Part shown: one piece after another, positions 6,887 to 13,893 of the stretch | How the letters are laid out: the number at the start of each line of letters is the position of its first letter | Numbering within the stretch: position 1 is the stretch's first letter | Assembly (NCBI GenBank): GCA_018066165.1 | Contig: JAGHRX010000226.1 | Span: forward strand, 1-20,660 | DNA from: UBA1723 sp018066165 | GTDB lineage: Bacteria > Bacteroidota > Bacteroidia > Bacteroidales > Paludibacteraceae | Length of the DNA: 20,660 bases | Direction: 5' to 3' | Notes under the pieces: generated by a model | The model's input: only the letters and a program-made list of their open reading frames with translations | Told to the model about the DNA's origin: nothing | Databases searched by the model: none | Program-made: the position numbers and the translations under genes

Positions 6887-7714
6887 ATGAGCAATAGGGT
6901 AAGCATAGTTACTGGAGCAACGGGAGAAATCGGCAGAGTTGTCGCCGAAGATGTCGTGCGTCAAGGTAAACATCTGGTTATTGCTTGCAGAAGTTTGGCG
7001 AAATCCAAAGTTTTGCTCGGTGAGCTCAAATCCGCTTATCCACAAAGTGAAATCGAATACATAACACTCGATTTAGCCGACAAACGTTCCATCAAGAAGT
7101 TTGCAGAGACAATCCAACAGAAATGTTATATCGTCGATGAGCTTGTCTGCAACGCGGGAATATTATGCCAGTATGAGAGCCAGAACAAGGACGATATTGA
7201 CATGTCGATGGCAGTCAACTACCTTGGCAATGTCCGTTTAATTGAATTGTTGGAACGTTCTTTGGCTCACGATGCAAGAATCATAAACATGGTGCCTTCA
7301 ATACGTTGGGGTTCAATATCTGGTGATCCTTTCCATCCGGAAGATAAATTCCACAGATTTCGCAGATACGCAAATTCCAAACTTGCGCTTTACGCCTACA
7401 CCCAACATCTGGCACGCAAATATGACAACTCGGCCATATCGGTCTACGCTGTTGATCCTGGTCTTGTCGACACAATGATGATCACAAAAGGCAGATGGTT
7501 TGAAGGCATCGCAGACATTTTCCTTAAACCGTTTGTCCGTACTCCTGAAAAGGGTGCAGAGACAACTCTATACTTGTTGTCAAACCGTCCACAGACAACA
7601 GGTATGGCATACTACGACTGCAAAATCATGCAGTTTCCGTCTGATATGTACACAAGAGAAGAGTGGACCGAGCTTTGGAATAACACACAAAAATATTTGA
7701 CAGAAATCATTTGA
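6887..7714 (+). CDS. Short-chain dehydrogenase/reductase
   Basis: The 275-residue protein has the SDR Rossmann fold: cofactor motif TGATGEIG at 9-16, a CRS basic segment near 34-36 that suggests NADP(H), DLAD near 62-65, NAG at 89-91, catalytic Ser138, and YANSK with Tyr161 and Lys165, followed by DPGLVDT. The layout resembles the retinol dehydrogenase/WWOX-like branch, whose bacterial members have varied lipophilic substrates; the substrate here is unknown. The ATG is fixed because an in-frame TAG lies directly before it (6884-6886). It ends 7 bases before rpoN, so the two genes are almost certainly co-transcribed. No functional link between this enzyme and sigma-54 is evident. Confidence 0.88.
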   Translation: MSNRVSIVTGATGEIGRVVAEDVVRQGKHLVIACRSLAKSKVLLGELKSAYPQSEIEYITLDLADKRSIKKFAETIQQKCYIVDELVCNAGILCQYESQNKDDIDMSMAVNYLGNVRLIELLERSLAHDARIINMVPSIRWGSISGDPFHPEDKFHRFRRYANSKLALYAYTQHLARKYDNSAISVYAVDPGLVDTMMITKGRWFEGIADIFLKPFVRTPEKGAETTLYLLSNRPQTTGMAYYDCKIMQFPSDMYTREEWTELWNNTQKYLTEII

Positions 7715-7721
7715 CGTAATT

Positions 7722-9278
7722 ATGTCAGGTCAGTCGTTAATCATAACCCAGCAACAGCAGCTCAAACTGTCACCTCAGCAAATTCAGGTGATGAAGCTTC
7801 TCACGCAATCCACGCTTGAGTTTAACGAGCGTGTGGAGCAAGAGATCGAGGAGAACCCTGCTCTTGAGAAAAACGATAACCTTAACGAAAACGATAACGA
7901 TAACGATAACGATAACCTTAACGTTAACGATAATGGCGATGATGACGACAATGATTTCGATTACGATGACAATAGCGAAGACTCTGATAATTACGGGAAT
8001 AAAGACGAGGACAACGGATTGGATTACGACGACGGCAACAACGAAGACTTCACTTTGGGCGACTATGTCAGTTTAGACGACATTCCGTCTTACCAATACA
8101 ACGACATGACTGAGCAGGAGCGTCGCCCAGAAATGAGTTATCATGCCGACGAGACTGTCCTTGAAGACCTACGTGAACAGCTTAATCTTCTACCTCACGT
8201 CGATGAGGATATAAAAAACATAGCTCTTTACGTCATAGGATGCTTGAATCCAAGAGGATACCTTGAGCGAGACACAGAGACTATCGTCGATGATTTCATC
8301 TTCACCGCGTCGAAAGAGATTACCGAGGCTCAAGTGGAGGAGGCTATCTCCATAGTGCAGTCGCTCGAACCTGCCGGTGTGGGAGCGAGAAACATCAAGG
8401 AGTGCCTTATCCTTCAGCTCAAAAGAATAGATAATCCGTCGGACGCTGTGCTTCTTGCAATCAGAATATTGGAAGAGTGCGACTCAGCGATGGAGGACAA
8501 GCGTTTCGATAAGATACAGAAAGCTCTTGGAGCGACCGAAGAAGAGGTCCAGGAGGCCGTGGCGGAATTGAAGAAGCTCAATCCACAGCCATGCGTCACA
8601 AGCGACATCCTGATGGATAATTCAGTGGTAATCGTGCCAGATTTCAATGTACACGACGAAGATGGAGAATTAGTGTTGACTTTGAATCAGACCAACACCC
8701 CTACCCTCCAGCTTAACAGCCATTTTGCCACTATCCTTGAAGAATACGCCAACAACAAGAAGAATCAGAGCCGGGCACAAAAAGATACGGCCCTATTCAT
8801 CAAGCAGAAAGTCGACGCCGCAAAATGGTTTATCTCGGCAGTACAACAACGCACCGAGACAATGACGAAAGTGATGACCGCCATCATAAAACGCCAGAAA
8901 TCATTCTTTGAGACAGGCGACGACGAGGAGCTTAAGCCAATGATCATGAAAGTGATCGCCGACGATACTGGTTACGACATCAGCACCGTCTCTCGTGTCT
9001 GCAATAACAAATACGTCCAGACCGATTTTGGAGTGTTTCCACTTAAACATTTCTTCACTGAATCTGTTGAGACAGACCAGGGTGAGGTCCACAGTATGGC
9101 CAAGCTTAAGAATCTATTCATTAAATGTATAGAGGAAGAGGACAAGAGAAAACCATTGTCCGATCAGCAGATTGTGGAGTATATGAAAGAGAAAGGTTTC
9201 TCTCTTGCAAGACGTACCGTCGCAAAATATCGCGACCAATTAGGAATTCCCAAAGCGCAATTTAGAAAAGAACTTTAA
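7722..9278 (+). CDS. rpoN: RNA polymerase sigma-54 factor
   Basis: RpoN directs core polymerase to -24/-12 promoters and needs an ATP-driven enhancer-binding activator to open them. Region I (about 1-48) is Gln-rich and typical: LIITQQQQLKLSPQQIQVMKLL. Region II (about 50-140) is extremely acidic and Asn/Asp-rich. The core-binding domain follows (about 140-330), then a helix-turn-helix region (DISTVSRVCNNKYVQT, about 419-434) and the RpoN box ARRTVAKYR at 496-504 near the C-terminus. At 518 residues it is somewhat longer than the E. coli protein (477), mainly through the acidic region, which contains an in-frame hexanucleotide repeat. No activator gene is encoded in the window. It is preceded by an SDR gene (7-base gap) and followed by a membrane protein (6-base gap). 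Confidence 0.96.
   Translation: MSGQSLIITQQQQLKLSPQQIQVMKLLTQSTLEFNERVEQEIEENPALEKNDNLNENDNDNDNDNLNVNDNGDDDDNDFDYDDNSEDSDNYGNKDEDNGLDYDDGNNEDFTLGDYVSLDDIPSYQYNDMTEQERRPEMSYHADETVLEDLREQLNLLPHVDEDIKNIALYVIGCLNPRGYLERDTETIVDDFIFTASKEITEAQVEEAISIVQSLEPAGVGARNIKECLILQLKRIDNPSDAVLLAIRILEECDSAMEDKRFDKIQKALGATEEEVQEAVAELKKLNPQPCVTSDILMDNSVVIVPDFNVHDEDGELVLTLNQTNTPTLQLNSHFATILEEYANNKKNQSRAQKDTALFIKQKVDAAKWFISAVQQRTETMTKVMTAIIKRQKSFFETGDDEELKPMIMKVIADDTGYDISTVSRVCNNKYVQTDFGVFPLKHFFTESVETDQGEVHSMAKLKNLFIKCIEEEDKRKPLSDQQIVEYMKEKGFSLARRTVAKYRDQLGIPKAQFRKEL
7890..7916 (+). repeat. In-frame hexanucleotide repeat in rpoN
   Basis: Four perfect tandem copies of AACGAT (7890-7913) plus AAC encode alternating Asn-Asp in region II of sigma-54. 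A related GATAACCTTAACG segment occurs on both sides (about 7875 and 7911), so the array sits within a larger imperfect duplication. Changes in copy number would add or remove two residues without breaking the frame. Confidence 0.85.
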
Positions 9279-9284
9279 AAAACA

Positions 9285-9968
9285 ATGGAAGCTTATATTT
9301 CTCCCATTCTGATAAACTTATTTTGGTTTGTTATTATTTGCCTTTCTTGGCGTCACAGTATCGTCCGTCATATCTCGTTAATAGGAGGATGGTCTCAAAT
9401 ATGTTTGACCATTGCAGAAACCTACTACCCACAATTTCTGCAGATAGCGGTATATTCGATTCTCATCGTGTGGGCTTTGTTTGTTATACTGATAAACTGG
9501 GGATTCACTAAACTCGTCACTAAAGACAATCAGGTACTACAGATCCTATTCTTCAGCTGTGCAGTTTTTGCATTCAGCTATTTCATCAACATCATCACCG
9601 TACCCAAATTCTACCATATTGGATTACTTATGGCAGGTATGACCTACCTTGCCCTGGCAGGAATTATGACGATAAACAAAGTGGCGTTAAAGTACCGTAT
9701 CTATTTGAGCGGATATACAGTAGGCCTTGCATTTTTGCTCGGAAACACACTACATTTGATGATAGAATGGACTGCTTTAGTGTTTTTTTTCCATAATATC
9801 TTGTATGTTGTTGCATTTTTATTATTTTTGCTAGGTATATTAGGATTTTTCCTAATGTATTATAGAAAAGTCGCATTCTTAAGTTTTGTTTCTGCTTATG
9901 CATTCGGTTTTGTAATGGGATATTATGGCTATAGCCTTATAACAGCGATGCAAAAATTGTTTGCATGA
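9285..9968 (+). CDS. Polytopic membrane protein of unknown function
   Basis: I do not recognise this 227-residue protein. It is almost entirely hydrophobic, with about seven or eight predicted membrane segments (near 5-22, 51-74, 84-106, 109-131, 138-162, 163-193 and 197-220; 29-47 is weaker). Short polar loops contain TKLVTKDNQ and YRIYLSGY. There is no signal peptide cleavage site and no obvious catalytic or transport motif. It starts 6 bases after rpoN and is followed 32 bases later by a lipoprotein gene, so it is probably in the same transcript. An 8-base T-run near 9783-9790 sits inside the coding sequence and is a possible slippage site. Confidence 0.75.
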   Translation: MEAYISPILINLFWFVIICLSWRHSIVRHISLIGGWSQICLTIAETYYPQFLQIAVYSILIVWALFVILINWGFTKLVTKDNQVLQILFFSCAVFAFSYFINIITVPKFYHIGLLMAGMTYLALAGIMTINKVALKYRIYLSGYTVGLAFLLGNTLHLMIEWTALVFFFHNILYVVAFLLFLLGILGFFLMYYRKVAFLSFVSAYAFGFVMGYYGYSLITAMQKLFA

Positions 9969-10000
9969 CGTAAGTCACAACAAACGCAATATTATTGACT

Positions 10001-10810
10001 ATGGTTAATAAAAGTATTTTTATATTATTGCTCTCAACGCTCACATTTATCATACAAAGTTGCAGTGAGAAAAAAGAGACTAAATCTGAAACTGTTTTGA
10101 AGATCACAAATTCAGAAGAGTTTACTTCGTTTGTGAATGACTATAATAGTGGAAAGTTCCATCTTAATGACTCTTTGATTTCGCCACTGACAGTCGATTT
10201 GGAGTGTGACATATCCATCGTCAACAACAGTCTATCCCCAATCGGATCAGAAGAATTCCCATTTATCGGGACATTCAATGGCAATGGCCATACAATCACA
10301 TGTTGTCAAATCGGAAAATCGGAATCAGCAAACAATGTCGGCTTGATTGGATACGCCAAAGACTCAAAAATCAAAGGAATAACTGTAATTACAGAGAAAG
10401 TAATTGGCCAACGTAGTGTTGGCATCATTTGTGGATATGCCTATCGCACATGTATCAGCGACTGCAAGACAAGTGGAAATGTGACTGCGATGAGCTGTTG
10501 CGGAGGAATTGCAGGAAGCGCAAGCTACGGAGGGGTTTCCGACTGTCACTTTGTAGGCAATATCACAGCATCAGAATGTTTGTCTGGTGGAATTGTAGGA
10601 CTATTTGAGTTTGGAGGCATTTTAAGAAGTTATGCAGGCGGACAGGTCTCTGCAAAACGTGGTGTCAGCCCAATAACATCTAGCAATCAGGATGATGTAA
10701 TGATATCTGAGTGTATCGACAGAATGAATGTCATTATCACAAATGAAAACGATAAGCACAAACGAAAAATGGCGTCAGACAAGTTGACTCGTTTGTTGTT
10801 TGAGATGTAA
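10001..10810 (+). CDS. Cys-rich lipoprotein with GLUG-type repeats
   Basis: The frame is open from a TTG at 9995, but an ATG two codons later (10001) gives a normal lipoprotein signal, so the 269-residue form is preferred. The signal runs MVNKS, hydrophobic core, then QSC with lipidation at Cys21. Residues about 85-220 contain GLUG-like repeats (CGGIAGSASYGGVSDC, SGGIVGLFEFGGILRSY, and earlier FNGNGHTI), which usually form a right-handed beta-helix in secreted and surface proteins. It has 12 cysteines including the lipidated one, several adjacent or closely spaced (CC at 101-102, CC at 166-167), which is many for a protein of this size. The C-terminal tail is basic (KHKRK). It is the last gene of the SDR-rpoN group, before a bidirectional terminator. 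The ligand is unknown. Confidence 0.78.
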   Translation: MVNKSIFILLLSTLTFIIQSCSEKKETKSETVLKITNSEEFTSFVNDYNSGKFHLNDSLISPLTVDLECDISIVNNSLSPIGSEEFPFIGTFNGNGHTITCCQIGKSESANNVGLIGYAKDSKIKGITVITEKVIGQRSVGIICGYAYRTCISDCKTSGNVTAMSCCGGIAGSASYGGVSDCHFVGNITASECLSGGIVGLFEFGGILRSYAGGQVSAKRGVSPITSSNQDDVMISECIDRMNVIITNENDKHKRKMASDKLTRLLFEM

Positions 10811-10831
10811 GTTGAATCAATTCCAAATATA

Positions 10832-10874
10832 AAAAAGCCGTGGTATTGGGATCACCTCAATTCCACGGCTTTTT
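10832..10874. terminator. Bidirectional terminator between convergent genes
   Basis: Arms 10832-10843 and 10863-10874 form a 12-pair stem (AAAAAGCCGTGG and complement). Past a T-T mismatch an inner ATTG/CAAT helix extends it. The A-run on one side and T-run on the other let it act on both strands: after the GLUG lipoprotein (plus) and after the DUF4197 gene (minus), whose stop codon is 22 bases away. Confidence 0.9.
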
Positions 10875-10896
10875 CTATGATTTTATGCTTTAATAC

Positions 10897-11772
10897 TTAA
10901 CCTCTGTTGTCAAGTTTACCGAACACACTCTGAAGCACATCAGATACGCGGGCACTTGCATTGTGACGGATATCATACTCCTTCTCTCCTACCTTTGTGA
11001 ACAGACCGTTCAATGCCTCACCTGTGATATAGCCAGACAAATCTGGATTAACCTGGTCAATTGTTCTCAACTTCTCAAAGATCTCATCAGGCACAATACC
11101 AAGCTTACGCACCATCTCAAGAGCCATCTTTGCTGTATTGTTGTCAAGCAAATCACATAGCTTGTTGTTGTATGTTGCGTATGTGTTCCAAGCTGCTGTC
11201 GGAGTCACGTTTGCCACCTGAATAGTATTCAAAGAGTCTGTAATAGATGGAATAAACGCATCTGTCAACTGAGTGAATGTATTCTTGTGTAGATAATCAG
11301 TCGCTGCATTGTCAGCTCCGAAAAGCAATTTCTCGGCATCAGCAAACGAGATGTTTGTGATTGCGTTTGTAAAGATGTCAATAGACTTTGGCGCAGCGTT
11401 CTCAGCAGCACGGTTGAACAACTTTATGATTGTGTCTGAATCAGGAATAGACAAGCCAGATGCGTTAAGCATAGAGTTGAATGTTGGATTGCTTGAAACC
11501 TGCTGAACAGCGTTGAATGTTGTGATTGCCTCTTTTGGCAAACCGATTCTGACTGCAGCGTCGGCAAGATATCCATCCTCTGCACTAAGATTCTTTGCTG
11601 CTGTCTCAATTCCGACCTTTAGCGCAGCCTTCAAACCAGATCCTACATCAAATCCACCGGCACCGTTTGCGCCACCGGCCATAGTCTTGATAATCTCCTC
11701 TGCTTTGCCGCTTTTAACGGCGTCTACAGCCACTTTGCCAACTGTAGATAAGATATCACCAAATAATCCCAT
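10897..11772 (-). CDS. DUF4197 family protein without signal peptide
   Basis: The 291-residue protein matches DUF4197 by its order of blocks: GLKAALKVGIETA, DGYLADAAVRIGLP, ITNISFADAEKLLFGADNAATDYL, a mid-protein FIPSITDSL, YNNKLCDLL, VNPDLSGYITGEALNGLF and a C-terminal EYDIRHNASARVSDVLQSVFG. The family function is unknown; it is all-helical. Many family members, as I recall them, carry an export signal. This one starts with MGLFGDILSTVGKVAVDAV, an amphipathic helix rather than a signal, and an in-frame TAA stands 6 bases before the ATG, which rules out a longer N-terminus. It therefore appears cytoplasmic or peripherally membrane-bound. It has its own promoter candidate 34 bases upstream, and a 99-base gap separates it from the radical SAM gene. 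Confidence 0.85.
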   Translation of the reverse strand: MGLFGDILSTVGKVAVDAVKSGKAEEIIKTMAGGANGAGGFDVGSGLKAALKVGIETAAKNLSAEDGYLADAAVRIGLPKEAITTFNAVQQVSSNPTFNSMLNASGLSIPDSDTIIKLFNRAAENAAPKSIDIFTNAITNISFADAEKLLFGADNAATDYLHKNTFTQLTDAFIPSITDSLNTIQVANVTPTAAWNTYATYNNKLCDLLDNNTAKMALEMVRKLGIVPDEIFEKLRTIDQVNPDLSGYITGEALNGLFTKVGEKEYDIRHNASARVSDVLQSVFGKLDNRG

Positions 11773-11805
11773 TGTCCTTTAAAATTTATGTTTTTATTCA
11801 AAAAC

Positions 11806-11813
11806 CAAATATA
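11806..11813 (-). promoter_or_regulatory. Promoter -7 element for the DUF4197 gene
   Basis: On the minus strand this reads TATATTTG, an exact TAnnTTTG match, giving a leader of about 25-30 bases. No TTTG is found at the usual -33 spacing. Instead a 9-pair inverted repeat (plus-strand 11822-11842, TTGTGAAAA and complement with wobble) covers that region and could be a regulator site. Confidence 0.5.
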
Positions 11814-11871
11814 ACGTTTTTTTGTGAAAAAAATTTCCACAACCAAACTTTTTTCAAGCCTTTGACAAGTC

Positions 11872-12930
11872 TTACAAACGGATGTTGTTGCAATGTTTGC
11901 AGAAGCCAGGAGTCACATTTTTCTGCCATAGGCGACGCCACTCCAAGAACGCATCTCCATTGAGCACTCCCATCACGCCCTTCTCAAACACATTTCCAAA
12001 ATTCTTCTCTTTAGGGAATGGTTTTGCGCAACATGGCACCATATAACCATCCCATGTGATATACTGATGATACCAAGGGAATGTGCAATCCTGGAATGAT
12101 CCTCCATTTCCGTCAGTCTCCTCAGAAAAAGTAATTCCCTTCATTGTTTTCTGTCGCTCACGGAACTCCTTCAATACCGCTCTATACTCTTCTCCGTGGA
12201 AGAATTTGTTGTGAGCCTCGAAATCTCGTTCAGGTATCGACGCAAGATTAATACGGTTGAAATTGACAAACTCTATACCTACACTCTGTGCAAAATCAAT
12301 TACAGGAATGATATTATCGTAGTTTTCAGGTGTGATGACTGTATTTATCACAAATTCTGTGCTTCCGTCGGATGCGCTTACTATTCGTTTGATATTGTCA
12401 GCAATAGCCTCAAAACTTGTATTTGGTCGAATCGTCTCGTATGTTGAGCCAACTCCGTCCACTGAGAATTGAACACTGTCAAGATAAGGCAACAAAGGCG
12501 TGATTTTCTCCACACAACCAACGAAATTGGCATTTGTCGACATGGAGATTACCAAGTTTTTTCTTTTCGACTTAATATACTTCACCACTTCAGCAAGATG
12601 TGGATAAAGCAACGTCTCACCGAGTCCGGTCAAGCCTATACTATCCAAGTAAGGATATACCTCGTCGACTATCTTATATACGTTTTCCAAAGACATGAAC
12701 CCTTGGTCCATCTGCTTACCATATTTATATTCACGCGGACAGATTATACAGTGAAGATTACATCTGTTACCAAGTTCGAGCATCAATCCCGTCGGATAAT
12801 TCACTCGTACCTCCTTATGAGGATTGAAGAAAGCGACACGTACACGATTGACAACATATTTGACGAAATCCTTATTTGGTCTGAAACCAGATAAAAGTTT
12901 TAATGCTAACTTAATTCTCCTTCTGTTCAT
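11872..12930 (-). CDS. Radical SAM protein with C-terminal SPASM domain
   Basis: The 352-residue protein has the radical SAM cluster motif CxxxCxxC (Cys57, Cys61, Cys64 in CNLHCIICP) that holds the 4Fe-4S cluster cleaving S-adenosylmethionine. It also shows the TGLGETLL segment (the GGE-like SAM contact) near 101-108 and SVDG near 156-159. The C-terminal part carries SPASM-type cysteines (Cys282, Cys300-Cys301, Cys344, Cys347; the last pair as CKHC), which bind auxiliary clusters, around a TWDGYMVPCC motif. SPASM enzymes modify ribosomal peptides, proteins or, in polysaccharide loci, sugars or lipids. No precursor peptide is visible next to it. Residues 1-45 are basic and may be membrane-associated. 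It lies 35 bases downstream of the CDF gene and is probably the last gene of the nhaD-led operon. The substrate is unknown. Confidence 0.88.
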   Translation of the reverse strand: MNRRRIKLALKLLSGFRPNKDFVKYVVNRVRVAFFNPHKEVRVNYPTGLMLELGNRCNLHCIICPREYKYGKQMDQGFMSLENVYKIVDEVYPYLDSIGLTGLGETLLYPHLAEVVKYIKSKRKNLVISMSTNANFVGCVEKITPLLPYLDSVQFSVDGVGSTYETIRPNTSFEAIADNIKRIVSASDGSTEFVINTVITPENYDNIIPVIDFAQSVGIEFVNFNRINLASIPERDFEAHNKFFHGEEYRAVLKEFRERQKTMKGITFSEETDGNGGSFQDCTFPWYHQYITWDGYMVPCCAKPFPKEKNFGNVFEKGVMGVLNGDAFLEWRRLWQKNVTPGFCKHCNNIRL

Positions 12931-12965
12931 GTCATTAGTATTGATTTATTCGATGAAATGGACTA

Positions 12966-13871
12966 TTATTTCCATGGTTCGACGTGAATGGTGATGATAG
13001 TCTGGTGTCCAAACTTTTCTTTTAATTCCTTCTCAATCAAGTCTACCTTTTCATGAGACTCATAAAGAGTGATATTGCCGTCCATTCTCACATGCATCGA
13101 GATAGCATAGTTTACACCCACTTGACGAGTACGGAGATTATGCAATTCCGTCACTTCAGGATATGAATGTACTATCTCTTCGATCTGGTCTTCAATTTCC
13201 TTCGGCAGACTGCTTTCCAGCAACTGGTTGACACTGCTTTGAATAAGCTGAATCGCCACCTTGAAAATAAACAAACTTACTATCACAGCAGCAAGCGGAT
13301 CAAGAATAGCCCACTTGCTACCAAGCAGACATGCAACACCGATTCCTATTGCAGTTCCGATAGAGGAAAGTGCGTCACTACGATGATGCCAGGCATTTGC
13401 GACAAGGGCCTCACTGTTAAGGTTTTTGCTTTTCTTTATTGTATACTGGAAAATCCCTTCCTTCATTAGAATACTTGCGACGGCAGCACCAAACGCCAAC
13501 CATCCCGGCGACTGAAGAAGCTCGTCATTCACAATGAAACCATAAATATGTACAGCCCCACTCCACAATATTCCACCGCCTACAAGTATAAGCAGCAATC
13601 CTATAATTGTGGTGGCAAGAGTCTCATATTTGCCATGACCAAAATCATGATCGTCATCACATGGCTTGCTGCTAATTTTAAGCATCACAATCACGACAAA
13701 ATCCGTAAGGAAATCACTAAGCGAATGCACTCCATCAGCAACCATAGCCGACGAACTTCCCAATATACCCGCCGCAAACTTCAACACTATAAGGATAGCA
13801 TTGACCACAGTCCCTATCAACGTGACTTTAACGATCTCTTTTTGACGCGTTTCAATCTGATTCTCCTCCAT
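12966..13871 (-). CDS. Cation diffusion facilitator transporter
   Basis: The 301-residue inner-membrane protein has the CDF plan: about six membrane helices (near 14-36, 40-64, 86-110, 122-142, 165-183, 188-210) and a cytoplasmic domain from about 215. Metal-site residues are visible as HSLSD (His49, Asp53) in helix 2 and HHRSD (His162, Asp166) in helix 5. Paired HxxxD motifs are more typical of zinc-type than manganese-type members, so export of Zn2+ or a similar divalent metal is likely. A DDDHDFGHGKYE loop (72-83) is also characteristic. CDF proteins usually exchange metal for protons. It is the fourth gene of the minus-strand group, 22 bases after the EpsG-like gene and 35 bases before the radical SAM gene. 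The metal is inferred, not shown. Confidence 0.92.
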   Translation of the reverse strand: MEENQIETRQKEIVKVTLIGTVVNAILIVLKFAAGILGSSSAMVADGVHSLSDFLTDFVVIVMLKISSKPCDDDHDFGHGKYETLATTIIGLLLILVGGGILWSGAVHIYGFIVNDELLQSPGWLAFGAAVASILMKEGIFQYTIKKSKNLNSEALVANAWHHRSDALSSIGTAIGIGVACLLGSKWAILDPLAAVIVSLFIFKVAIQLIQSSVNQLLESSLPKEIEDQIEEIVHSYPEVTELHNLRTRQVGVNYAISMHVRMDGNITLYESHEKVDLIEKELKEKFGHQTIITIHVEPWK

Positions 13872-13893
13872 TTCATCGGGCTTTTATCAATCA

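Noticed and set aside
7816..8076. Overlapping plus-strand frame with a Thr-Ile repeat product
   Set aside because: It is the alternate-frame reading of the AACGAT array inside rpoN; the rpoN frame is unambiguous.
9995..10000. TTG start two codons upstream of the GLUG lipoprotein ATG
   Set aside because: The ATG at 10001 gives an ordinary lipoprotein signal. Nothing supports the rarer start.
11822..11842. Inverted repeat downstream of the radical SAM gene as a possible terminator
   Set aside because: On the minus strand the hairpin is followed by an A-run rather than a T-run, so it does not fit intrinsic termination; it is mentioned only as a possible regulator site.
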